DNA of 64,000 bases. Origin: Streptomyces sp. SAJ15. GTDB taxonomy: Bacteria; Actinomycetota; Actinomycetes; Streptomycetales; Streptomycetaceae. The position numbers and the translations under genes were made by a program. The notes beneath the pieces were generated by a model that searched no databases, was not told the DNA's origin, and saw nothing but the letters and a program-made list of their open reading frames with translations. Location: NCBI RefSeq assembly GCF_007595705.1, contig NZ_NISY01000021.1:1-64000 (forward strand), read 5' to 3'. Of the stretch, positions 33,243 to 40,778 are shown piece by piece. The number at the start of each line of letters is the position of its first letter. Within the stretch, counting starts at the first letter, position 1.

Positions 33243-33749
33243 TCAGGCGAGCAGGTCGTCTACTTGTGCTTCTCCCTCACGGTACCTGCGCGCGATCTCG
33301 GCACTGCAACCGTCCGCCGTGTGCTGGAGCTGCTGACGCCGCCGCGAAACCTGCTGCTCGTAGCTCATCAGCCGCCCCATCGCGCCGTGCAGCTCCTCGT
33401 CGGTGCGGGCGCGCAGGTCGGAGAGCTCGACCTCGGCGAGCATCGCGTCGGCCAGCCGCCGGTACTCCTCGCTGCGCGGGGTGCCGAGCGTCACATGGCG
33501 CGCGGAGGTCCGCTGCCGCGAGGGCTCGTCCGCCAGGATCTCCGGCAGCCGGTCCAGCACCGGCTGCGCCGGGACCGAGGCCACCGAGCGGTGGCCCAAC
33601 TCCGCGCGGAGGATGTCGATCCGGCCCTGGAGCAGCCGGCGCACATAGCTGAGGTCGGCCTCCTCCCGCTGGGAGCCGCGCCGTAGCTTGCGCAGCTCGG
33701 CGAGGTGCAGGCCGTCCAGGCGCCGCTCGTCGTCGGTTGTCGTACTCAT
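33243..33749 (-). CDS. rsiG: RsiG, c-di-GMP-dependent anti-sigma factor of WhiG
   Basis: 168 aa from ATG 33749 with GGAGA upstream. Helical coiled-coil protein carrying two exact copies of the c-di-GMP motif E(X)3S(X)2R(X)3Q(X)3D: Glu30-Ser34-Arg37-Gln41-Asp45 and Glu131-Ser135-Arg138-Gln142-Asp146, one on each arm. This twin motif defines RsiG, which with bound c-di-GMP holds the sporulation sigma factor WhiG inactive. Often annotated only as an aerial mycelium formation protein. The ORF is open upstream to 33821 but lacks support there. Confidence 0.95.
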   Translation of the reverse strand: MSTTTDDERRLDGLHLAELRKLRRGSQREEADLSYVRRLLQGRIDILRAELGHRSVASVPAQPVLDRLPEILADEPSRQRTSARHVTLGTPRSEEYRRLADAMLAEVELSDLRARTDEELHGAMGRLMSYEQQVSRRRQQLQHTADGCSAEIARRYREGEAQVDDLLA

Positions 33750-33890
33750 GGCTCTCCGTCCCCTCGCCACGCGCCCCGGCCGCGTGGCCTCGTCACGCAC
33801 TGGCAGCACGCATCGTGCCACTCTGCGTCAGGGGCGCGCATAGGCATGCGCGGAGGCGGTGCCCTGTGGCACGCAGGCATGATGGTGCCC

Positions 33891-34316
33891 ATGCGTGCTG
33901 TGGTACAGAGAGTGGACGGGGCGAGCGTCGTCGTCGACGGCGAGACGGTCGGCGAGATCGCTGGTCAGGGGCTGTGCGTGCTGGTGGGGGTGACCCACGA
34001 GGACACCGCGGAGAAGGCCGCTCAACTGGCCCGCAAACTGTGGACGGTACGCATTCTGGAGGACGAGAAGTCATGCTCGGACATCTCCGCCCCGCTGTTG
34101 GTCATCAGCCAGTTCACCCTCTACGGCGACGCCCGTAAGGGTCGGCGCCCCACCTGGAACGCGGCCGCGCCCGGCGAGGTCGCCGAGCCGCTCGTCGACG
34201 AGGTGGTGGCCCGGTTGCGGGCCCTGGGAGCGCAGGTGGAGACGGGCCGCTTCGGAGCGTCCATGCGGGTCTCGCTCACGAACAACGGCCCGTTCACCGT
34301 GCTGATCGAGGTGTAG
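33891..34316 (+). CDS. dtd: D-aminoacyl-tRNA deacylase
   Basis: 141 aa from ATG 33891. DTD signature motifs SQFTLYGD (73-80) and NNGPFTV (131-137) form the active site that strips D-amino acids from tRNA. The ORF reaches upstream to 33705 across the rsiG start, but the family begins at MRAVVQRV. Convergent with ygfZ. Confidence 0.97.
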   Translation: MRAVVQRVDGASVVVDGETVGEIAGQGLCVLVGVTHEDTAEKAAQLARKLWTVRILEDEKSCSDISAPLLVISQFTLYGDARKGRRPTWNAAAPGEVAEPLVDEVVARLRALGAQVETGRFGASMRVSLTNNGPFTVLIEV

Positions 34317-34335
34317 TACAGGCGACGTAGCCGGG

Positions 34336-35301
34336 CTACGGCTCTACGACGACCTCCTGGGCCGCCGCCGTGGTGTCCACGATCAGCGGGGCGTCCACCG
34401 GAACGTTCCGCTTCACCAGCGCCAGCGCGATCGGGCCCAGTTCGTGGTGGCGGGCGGAGGTGGTGACGAAGCCGAGCTGGCGGCCCTCCTCGCCGTCGGC
34501 GGCCAGCCGCACCGGCGCGCCGTGCCCCGGCAGCTTCACCTCGCTGCCGTCCAGGTGCAGAAAGACCAGCCGGCGCGGCGGCTTGCCCAGGTTCTGCACC
34601 CGCGCGACGGTCTCCTGGCCGCGGTAGCAGCCCTTCTGGAGGTGGACGGCGGTGCCGATCCAACCCAGCTCGTGCGGGATGGTGCGGTGGTCGGTCTCCA
34701 TGCCCACCCGCGGCCGGTGCGCCTCCACGCGCAGCGCCTCGTACGCCAGCATGCCGGCGGCCGGGCCGTGGGCCGCGGCGAAGGACTCCAGCTCCGCGCG
34801 CGGCAGGAAGAGATCGCGGCCGTGGGCGGTCTCGCGCACCACCGCGTCCGGCGGTGCGGTGGCGATGGAGCCGGCCGGCAGGTGCACCACGGCACAGGCG
34901 TCGGTGCGGTCGGCGATCTCCACCCGGTAGAAGAACTTCATGCTCTCCAGATAGGCGATCAGCGCGCCCTGGGTGTCGGGCTCCACATGGGCCCAGGTCG
35001 TCTCGCCGTCGTCGACCAGGTAGAGGGCGTGCTCGATGTGGCCGTGCGCGGAGAGGACCAGCGCCTCGGTGGCCTGGCCCGGGGGGAGTTCGCTGACGTG
35101 CTGGGTGAGCAGCAGATGCAGCCAGCTCAGCCGGTCGGCACCGCTGACCGTGACCACCCCGCGGTGCGAGAGGTCCACGAAACCGGTGCCGTCGGCGAGC
35201 GCGCGCTGCTCACGGAACAGGTCGCCGTAGTGCGCGGCGACACCTTCGTCGGGGCCCTCGCCGGGGACGGCGCCGGGCAGCGACAGCAAAGGGCTCTTCA
35301 T
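34336..35301 (-). CDS. ygfZ: YgfZ/GcvT-like folate-binding protein
   Basis: 321 aa. COG0354 family with the KGCYRGQE signature at 223-230 whose Cys is functionally required in YgfZ; N-terminal domain resembles aminomethyltransferase. Supports repair or assembly of certain iron-sulfur enzymes with tetrahydrofolate. Its neighbours nur and the nitrobindin-like gene recall the mycobacterial Rv0811c-Rv0813c region. Confidence 0.93.
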   Translation of the reverse strand: MKSPLLSLPGAVPGEGPDEGVAAHYGDLFREQRALADGTGFVDLSHRGVVTVSGADRLSWLHLLLTQHVSELPPGQATEALVLSAHGHIEHALYLVDDGETTWAHVEPDTQGALIAYLESMKFFYRVEIADRTDACAVVHLPAGSIATAPPDAVVRETAHGRDLFLPRAELESFAAAHGPAAGMLAYEALRVEAHRPRVGMETDHRTIPHELGWIGTAVHLQKGCYRGQETVARVQNLGKPPRRLVFLHLDGSEVKLPGHGAPVRLAADGEEGRQLGFVTTSARHHELGPIALALVKRNVPVDAPLIVDTTAAAQEVVVEP

Positions 35302-35311
35302 GCAGCACAGC

Positions 35312-35770
35312 CTACGACTTGGCGTCCGGGCCCCGTCCCGGCCGCCGGCCGCTCTTGGCGGCGCAGTCGGCGCACCGGCCGTAGATCGCGAAGTGCTTGA
35401 GATCGGTCTCGAAGCCGAAGGTGTCGCGCAGCTGGGAGGCGAACTCCTCGGTCACCGACAGATCGGCTTCGATCACGTCCGTGCAGTCCCGGCACACCAG
35501 GTGGATGTGGTGGTGCCGGTCCGCCAGGTGGTACGTGGGCGCGCCGGGGCCGAGGTGGGCGTGGCTGACCAGCCCCAGCTCCTGGAGCAGCTCCAGGGTG
35601 CGGTAGACCGTGGAGATGTTGATCCCGCTGGCGGTGCGGCGCACCTCGGTGAGGATGTCGTCGGGGGTGGCGTGCCCGAGGCGCTCGACGGCCTCCAAAA
35701 CGAGCTGGCGCTGCGGGGTCAGGCGGTATCCGCGCTCCCGCAGATCGGATTTCCAGTCGGTACTCGCCAC
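35312..35770 (-). CDS. nur: Nickel-responsive Fur-family regulator Nur
   Basis: 152 aa from GTG 35770 (MASTDWKSDLRERGYRLTPQ), near identical in pattern to S. coelicolor Nur. Winged helix (about 1-80), then dimer domain. Metal ligands visible: His33, His70, His72, HHHIH at 86-90, His126, and two Cys pairs (93/96 and 133/136). In S. coelicolor Nur with nickel represses nickel uptake and the Fe-superoxide dismutase gene sodF. It starts 19 nt after the stop of the upstream transporter operon, so read-through expression is possible. Confidence 0.95.
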   Translation of the reverse strand: MASTDWKSDLRERGYRLTPQRQLVLEAVERLGHATPDDILTEVRRTASGINISTVYRTLELLQELGLVSHAHLGPGAPTYHLADRHHHIHLVCRDCTDVIEADLSVTEEFASQLRDTFGFETDLKHFAIYGRCADCAAKSGRRPGRGPDAKS

Positions 35771-35789
35771 CCGCCCAGTGTAGGCAGGA

Positions 35790-36833
35790 TCAGCCCCCGT
35801 GTTCGCGGTTCGTCTCCCGCACACCCTTGAGATAGTCGGCCAGGGTGGCGATGGCGGCAGGGTTGCGGGGGCTCTCCACCAGGTCGACGTAGTCGAGGAC
35901 GAATATCCGGTCGTTCCTGACCGCCGACACGTTCCGCAGCGGCGGGTAGCTCTTGAGGAACTTCCTCTTCTGCTCGGCGGTGGTGTCGCCGTAGTCGTTG
36001 ATCACGATGACCTCGGGGTCCCGCTCGACCACGCTCTCCCAGCCGACCGTGGTCCAGGAGTCCTCGAGGTCCTTCATGACGTGGTCGCCGCCGGCCTTGG
36101 TGATGATGTCGTGCGGCCCAGCGTAGCGGCCGGAGGTGAACGGCTTGTCCTCGCCGGCGTCGTACAGGAAGACGGTGGGACGGTCGCCCGCCGCCGGAAG
36201 GTCCGCCTGGGCGTCGGCGACCTGCTTCCTGAACTTCGCGATCAGCGCGGTGGCCCGGTCCTCCACATGGAAGACCTTCCCGAGGTTGTCCAGGTCGGTG
36301 TAGAGCGCCTCCAGCGGTGACATCACGCCGCGCGCCTTGCCGTCGCCGCCGTTGCGGCAGGACTCGGTGAGGACGTAGGAGTCGACGCCGACCTTCTTCA
36401 GGGCCGCGGGGGTGAAGCCGTTGCCCTCGCCGAAGCCGTAGTTCCAACCGGCGAAGACCATGTCGGCCCCGGCGTCCAGGACCAGCTCCCGGTTGATCTC
36501 CTTGTCGGAGAGCCGCTCGACCCTGTCGTAGCCGCCCTTCCAGGGGATGTCCTCCAGGTCGCCCCGGTCGTCCCCCATCACATAGCCGGCCATGTGGTCC
36601 TCCAGGCCGAGCGCGAACATGATCTCGGTGATGCCGACGTCGTTGGTGACCACCCGCTCGGGGACCCGGTCGTAGGTGACCTTCCTGCCGCAGTTCTCGA
36701 CGGTGACCGGGCGGTCCTTCGCGGAGTCCGCCGCGGACGGCTTGTCGTCCGCCACATCGGCGCCGCACCCGGTCAGGGCGAGCGCGAGGGCGAGCGTCAG
36801 GGCGGCGGGCAGGGCGTGGCTGCGCAAGGTCAT
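35790..36833 (-). CDS. btuF: Cobalamin/corrinoid-type ABC transporter binding lipoprotein
   Basis: 347 aa. Signal peptide with lipobox LTGC (Cys23), then a class III periplasmic binding fold (FecB/BtuF): PERVVTNDVGITEIMFALGLEDHMAG, DPEVIVINDYGD. Third gene behind a cobalamin riboswitch, so corrinoid is the likely ligand; a siderophore cannot be excluded by the protein alone. Confidence 0.85.
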   Translation of the reverse strand: MTLRSHALPAALTLALALALTGCGADVADDKPSAADSAKDRPVTVENCGRKVTYDRVPERVVTNDVGITEIMFALGLEDHMAGYVMGDDRGDLEDIPWKGGYDRVERLSDKEINRELVLDAGADMVFAGWNYGFGEGNGFTPAALKKVGVDSYVLTESCRNGGDGKARGVMSPLEALYTDLDNLGKVFHVEDRATALIAKFRKQVADAQADLPAAGDRPTVFLYDAGEDKPFTSGRYAGPHDIITKAGGDHVMKDLEDSWTTVGWESVVERDPEVIVINDYGDTTAEQKRKFLKSYPPLRNVSAVRNDRIFVLDYVDLVESPRNPAAIATLADYLKGVRETNREHGG

Positions 36834-36903
36834 GGGGTCCTCGTCTGGGGGCGCGGAGGGGCGGTGGGCACGGGCGGGGGGCGGACTCGGCGGGGCGGGG
36901 TGG

Positions 36904-37677
36904 TCAGCCCGCGGGCAGCCGGTCGAAGAGCAGCTGCACGGCCCCGGACTCCGGGTGCGGCACGCGGTGCGCGCGCACCCCGAAGACCTCGGCGAGCAGC
37001 TCGGGCGTGAGCACGTCGTGCGGGGCGCCTGAGGCGACGATCCGGCCCCGCGCGATGACGTACAGCAGGTCGCAGTGGACGGCGGCCAGGTTGAGGTCGT
37101 GCAGGGCGGTGAGCACGGTCAGCCGGCTGTCCCGCACCAGCGCCAGCACCTCCAGCTGCTGGGCGATGTCCAGGTGGTTGGTCGGCTCGTCCAGCACCAG
37201 CACCCGCGGCTGCTGGGCGAGCGCGCGGGCGATCAGCACCCGCTGCCGCTCGCCGCCGGAGAGGGTGAGGAAGCCGCGGCCGGCCAGGTGGTCGGCGGCG
37301 ACCCGACGCAGCGCTGCGGCGCACGCCTCCCGGTCGGCGGCGGTGGTCCGGCCGGCGCCGCTCTGGTGCGGCAGCCGGCCCATGGCGACCACCTCGGCCA
37401 CGGTGAAGTCGAACTCGCTGCTCGACTCCTGCGGCAGCGCGGCCAGCCGCCGGGCGCTCTCCCGGGGGCTCATCGCCCACAGGTCCTCCCCGTCCAGCCG
37501 CACCGTCCCGGCGGCCGGCCGCAGCGCCCGGTAGACGCAGCGCAGCAGGGTGGACTTGCCGCTCCCGTTCGGCCCGACCAGTCCCACCAGCTGCCCGCTG
37601 CCGGCCCGCAGCGCCACGTCCCGGACGAGTCGCGCTCCGGCGATCTCGACGCCGAGCCCGTCGATGTCGACCCGCAT
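36904..37677 (-). CDS. btuD: ABC transporter ATPase of the cobalamin system
   Basis: 257 aa from ATG 37677 (upstream extension to 37809 is not family-like). Walker A GPNGSGKSTLL, signature LSGGERQRVLIARALAQ, Walker B VLVLDEPTNHLD; FepC/BtuD subfamily. Between the permease and binding-protein genes of the riboswitch-led operon. Confidence 0.9.
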   Translation of the reverse strand: MRVDIDGLGVEIAGARLVRDVALRAGSGQLVGLVGPNGSGKSTLLRCVYRALRPAAGTVRLDGEDLWAMSPRESARRLAALPQESSSEFDFTVAEVVAMGRLPHQSGAGRTTAADREACAAALRRVAADHLAGRGFLTLSGGERQRVLIARALAQQPRVLVLDEPTNHLDIAQQLEVLALVRDSRLTVLTALHDLNLAAVHCDLLYVIARGRIVASGAPHDVLTPELLAEVFGVRAHRVPHPESGAVQLLFDRLPAG

Positions 37678-37801
37678 CAGGCACCTCCATGGGGGCGGGG
37701 GATGGCGGGGGAGGGGCCCGGCCGAAGGGTGGCGGGCGCCGCCCGGCGGGCGACCCCGGGCGCGGCGGGCCGGGCGCTGGCGGAGGGCGTGGCGAGGCGC
37801 A

Positions 37802-38887
37802 TCACGCACCTCCGAAGGTGTAGCCCCGGCGGCGCATCAGCAGCACGAAGCACGGCACGCCCAGGACGGCGGTGATGACCCCGAGCGGGAGCTCGACCGG
37901 GGCCAGCAGCACCCGGGAGAGGATGTCGACCCACACCAGCAGCACCGCGCCGAGCAGCGGGGCCACGGCCAGCAGCCGGCGGTGGTCGGCGCCGACCAGC
38001 ATCCGGGCGATGTGCGGGACCATCAGCCCGACGAACCCGATCGCTCCGCTGACGGCCACCACGGCCCCGGTGACGGCGGCGGTCACCAGGAACAGCTCGG
38101 CGCGCAGCCGGCGGCCGTCCACCCCCAGCGCCGCCGCCGTCTCGTCGCCCATGGCCAGCGCGTTGAGCCGGCGGGCGGAGTAGCCCAGATGGGCCAGTCC
38201 GGCCAGCACGGCGACGGCGGCGATCGGCACCGAGGCCCAACTGGCGCCGCTCAGGCTGCCCATCAGCCACATCAGCGCGGAGCGGGCCGCCTCTCCGCGG
38301 TTGGCCGTGAAGACCATGAGGGTGGTGATGGCCGAGAAGCCGTAGTACATGGCGGAGCCGGTGAGCACCAGCCGCAGCGGGGTCAGCCCGTGCGGCGAGC
38401 GGGCCACCGCGTACACCAGCGCCATCGCGGCCAGCGCGGAGACGAAGGACGAGGCGGAGAGCGCCCAGAGGCCGAGCCCCGAGAAGGCCCCGAACAGCAG
38501 CACCGCGTTGGCTCCGACGGCGGCCCCGGAGGAGATGCCCAGCACGAACGGGTCGGCGAGCGCGTTGCGGACCATGGCCTGCACGGCCACCCCGATGGCC
38601 GCGAGCCCGGCCCCGACCACGGCGGCCAGCACCGCCCGCGGGAAGCGCAGCTCCCAGACGATCGTGTACGCGGCCACCTCGTCCCGCCCGATGGTGGCCC
38701 CGGTCAGCCCGGCGCGCAGATGACGCAGCACCTCGGCCCAGGACAGCCCCGCCGCGCCCAGTCCCACGCCGCAGACGAGGGAGGCCAGCAGAGCGAGGGA
38801 GAGGCCGGCCACGAGGGGCGGTAACGGCAGCCGCCGCGCCGGTGCGCCGTCGGCGCCCTCGCCCGCCACCGGCGCTTCCGTCGTCAT
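37802..38887 (-). CDS. btuC: FecCD/BtuC-type ABC permease
   Basis: About 361 aa from ATG 38887; GTG 38917 is an alternative and neither has a strong ribosome binding site, which would suit a riboswitch-controlled start. About ten helices with the FecCD signature GISSGAAVGANAVLL and GFVGLMVPHIARMLVGADHR. First gene of the operon and directly downstream of the cobalamin riboswitch. Confidence 0.9.
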   Translation of the reverse strand: MTTEAPVAGEGADGAPARRLPLPPLVAGLSLALLASLVCGVGLGAAGLSWAEVLRHLRAGLTGATIGRDEVAAYTIVWELRFPRAVLAAVVGAGLAAIGVAVQAMVRNALADPFVLGISSGAAVGANAVLLFGAFSGLGLWALSASSFVSALAAMALVYAVARSPHGLTPLRLVLTGSAMYYGFSAITTLMVFTANRGEAARSALMWLMGSLSGASWASVPIAAVAVLAGLAHLGYSARRLNALAMGDETAAALGVDGRRLRAELFLVTAAVTGAVVAVSGAIGFVGLMVPHIARMLVGADHRRLLAVAPLLGAVLLVWVDILSRVLLAPVELPLGVITAVLGVPCFVLLMRRRGYTFGGA

Positions 38888-39045
38888 CGGGCTCGGGCTG
38901 ATGCTCGGAGGTGTCACCGCGGCGCCGTCGCTTTCCGCTCGGGCCGCGTCCCGTACGTGCCGAGGAGCGGTCCGGGTGCGCTGTCCTCGCGTACGGCGCG
39001 CCGGCGTCGTTCCCCTCGCAGTCCACGGCGAGTTGTCAGGAGCAA

Positions 39046-39143
39046 CGCCACCACGGGTGATCGGGCTCGCGGCGCCCACGGGGGGTGCCGCCTACCGTTG
39101 CGGGTCAGCGCCGGACTCGGACCGGACTTCCCCCGTGGTGGCG
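39046..39143 (-). promoter_or_regulatory. Cobalamin riboswitch
   Basis: Read on the minus strand: a perfect 12-bp closing stem (39143-39132 with 39057-39046), GGAAGTCCGG, GAGTCCGGCGCTGACCCGC, AACGGTAG, a GC stem-loop (39091-39071 area), and the B12-box-like GAGCCCGATCACCCG at 39068-39054. These are the conserved core elements of the cobalamin riboswitch in order. It begins 20 nt after the stop of the nitrobindin-like gene, and lies about 130-160 nt upstream of the permease start. It should lower transporter expression when cobalamin is plentiful. Confidence 0.92.
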
Positions 39144-39163
39144 GTGGGTGGATCGGTGGTGCG

Positions 39164-39736
39164 TCAGCGGAAGAAGGCGATGCCGTCGTCCGGCAGGTCG
39201 CCGAGGTTGCGGGCCATCTCCGCGACCTCCTCGGGGGTGACGACCTTCTTCAGGTGCGCCGACATGTACGGCCGCAGCGGCACCTCGGGGGTGGCCTTCT
39301 CGCCCACCCACATCAGGTCGCTCTTGACGTAGCCGTACAGCCGCTTGCCGCCGGAGTACGGGCCGGAGGCCGCGGTGCGCGCGACGGCGTCGGTGACCAG
39401 GTCGATCTGCGGCTTCTTGTCCGCCAGCTCGCCGTACCAGACCTCGACCACGCCCTGGTCGCGGATCATCACGATCTCGACCTTGCGTTCCTTGTCGATG
39501 CGCCAGTACCCGGACTCGGTCTCCAGCGGGCGGACCTTGTTGCCCTCGGCGTCGAGCGCCCAGCTGTGCGAGACGTACTCCAGGAAGTCCCGGCCGTCGT
39601 GGGTGAAGGTCACCTCCTGGCCGAAGTTGCACTTCTCGGAGCCGGGGAAGTCGGCGACGCCGACGCCCTGCCAGTTGCCGAGGAGGAAGGCGAGGGGCAC
39701 GAGGTCCGGGTGGAGGTCGGACGGAATCTCGATCAT
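39164..39736 (-). CDS. Nitrobindin-like FABP-family protein (DUF1794)
   Basis: 190 aa. Lipocalin-like beta barrel with the N-terminal motif LLGNWQGVGVADFP (GxWxGxG) typical of nitrobindins, which bind heme and isomerise peroxynitrite. His near SAHLKKV is a candidate proximal ligand. Family relative Rv0813c in M. tuberculosis lies in a comparable neighbourhood. The promoter of the downstream riboswitch operon must lie within the 3' part of this gene or be shared with it. Confidence 0.88.
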   Translation of the reverse strand: MIEIPSDLHPDLVPLAFLLGNWQGVGVADFPGSEKCNFGQEVTFTHDGRDFLEYVSHSWALDAEGNKVRPLETESGYWRIDKERKVEIVMIRDQGVVEVWYGELADKKPQIDLVTDAVARTAASGPYSGGKRLYGYVKSDLMWVGEKATPEVPLRPYMSAHLKKVVTPEEVAEMARNLGDLPDDGIAFFR

Positions 39737-39784
39737 GAACTCAGGCGATCTGTGAGTCGGGGTGGGCGGCGGGCTGCGGCGGGA

Positions 39785-39886
39785 TCAGCGCTGGCCCTGG
39801 TAGAGCTTCTTCCAGGTCAGGCCGACGAAGCCGAGCGTGGCCACGGCGACCAGGACCATCAGGGCGGTGAAGACTGCCTCAAGCAC
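39785..39886 (-). CDS. 33-aa single-helix membrane protein
   Basis: GTG start with GAGGAG about 9 nt upstream; sequence MLEAVFTALMVLVAVATLGF continues to a basic tail KKLYQGQR. One clear membrane helix (about 4-24) with a positive cytosolic end. Too short for most gene finders. 48 nt upstream of the nitrobindin-like gene in the same direction, so probably cotranscribed. Confidence 0.7.
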   Translation of the reverse strand: MLEAVFTALMVLVAVATLGFVGLTWKKLYQGQR

Positions 39887-40006
39887 GAGCGTGCTCCTCG
39901 GGGGATGAGGTGTTACGGACCGTGCCCAAGTCTAGTCGGCACCGGTCTCGCGACACCGTGAGGTGCGCCCCGTCGGCGCGCGCCCCGCGCGCACTACAGT
40001 GCGGAT

Positions 40007-40372
40007 ATGGCGAAGAAGCTGGTGATCAAGGTGACGGCGGGGGCCGACGCGCCCGAGCGGTGCTCCCAGGCGTTCACGGTGGCGGCGGTCGCCGTGGCCA
40101 GTGGCGTCGAGGTCTCGCTCTGGCTGACCGGGGAGTCCTCGTGGTTCGCGCTGCCGGGGCGGGCGGCGGAGTTCGAGCTGCCGCACGCGGCGCCGCTGCC
40201 GGACCTGATCGACGGGATCCTGGCGGGCGGCGGCAAGATCACGCTCTGTACGCAGTGCGCGGCCCGGCGCGGCATCGAGGAGAAGGACCTCATCGAGGGC
40301 GCGCGGATCGCCGGGGCGCAGGTCTTCGTCAGCGAGATCATGCCGGACGGGGTGCGGTCGCTCGTCTACTGA
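40007..40372 (+). CDS. DsrE-family small soluble protein
   Basis: 121 aa. DsrE/DsrF-like fold (sulfur-trafficking superfamily) with conserved ERCSQAFTVAAVAVASG and ITLCTQCAARRGI; Cys19 and the CTQC pair are candidate sulfur-carrying residues. TACAGT ends 6 nt before the ATG, which suggests a leaderless message. Ends SLVY with its stop inside a 32-bp tandem duplication. Confidence 0.87.
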   Translation: MAKKLVIKVTAGADAPERCSQAFTVAAVAVASGVEVSLWLTGESSWFALPGRAAEFELPHAAPLPDLIDGILAGGGKITLCTQCAARRGIEEKDLIEGARIAGAQVFVSEIMPDGVRSLVY

Positions 40373-40433
40373 CGGCGGCCGGTCCGCGGTCGCTCGTGCG
40401 CTGACGGCGGCCGGGCCGCGGTCGTTCCGCGCC
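40354..40433. repeat. 32-bp tandem duplication of the dsrE-like gene 3' end
   Basis: Units begin at 40354, 40386 and (partial) 40418, all starting GCGGTCGCTCGT or GCGGTCGTTCCG, with the stop codon inside unit one. Units one and two differ at three positions. Confidence 0.8.
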
Positions 40434-40476
40434 GTGGTCCACGCGGGTGGCTCAGCCGCCGGCTCACGCGGGTGGC

Positions 40477-40731
40477 TCAGCGCGGCTCACGGCGGTCCAG
40501 CTCGCGCCACCACTCGTCCGACTGCCGGTCCCCGGTCTCGTCCCACCACCGGTCGTCCGGCCCCCTGCGGTTGGCCACGATCGCGGCCAGCGGCGGGATG
40601 ACCATGGCCACCACGCACATGCCGACGGCGACCGGGACCGACCACAGCCGTACCACGGCCCAGGCCGTGATGAAGAGCGTCAGACACGCGCCCATCATGA
40701 AGAAGTAGGCGCGCCGCCGTCGCGCGTACAT
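40477..40731 (-). CDS. DUF3099 membrane protein
   Basis: 84 aa. Basic start MYARRRRAYFF, two membrane helices (about 8-50) and an acidic/Trp-rich tail (DDRWWDETG, DEWWRELD). DUF3099 family, recalled as widespread in Streptomyces and of unknown function. Confidence 0.85.
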   Translation of the reverse strand: MYARRRRAYFFMMGACLTLFITAWAVVRLWSVPVAVGMCVVAMVIPPLAAIVANRRGPDDRWWDETGDRQSDEWWRELDRREPR

Positions 40732-40778
40732 GCCTTCAGCGTACGACCGCGAGCGCGTTCTGTAACGCTCCGCGGCGG

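Noticed and set aside
35312..39143. Nickel transporter regulated by Nur
   Set aside because: The FecCD-type operon next to nur was first read as a nickel importer, but a cobalamin riboswitch leads it and no Nur box of the TGCAA-N5-TTGCA kind was seen.
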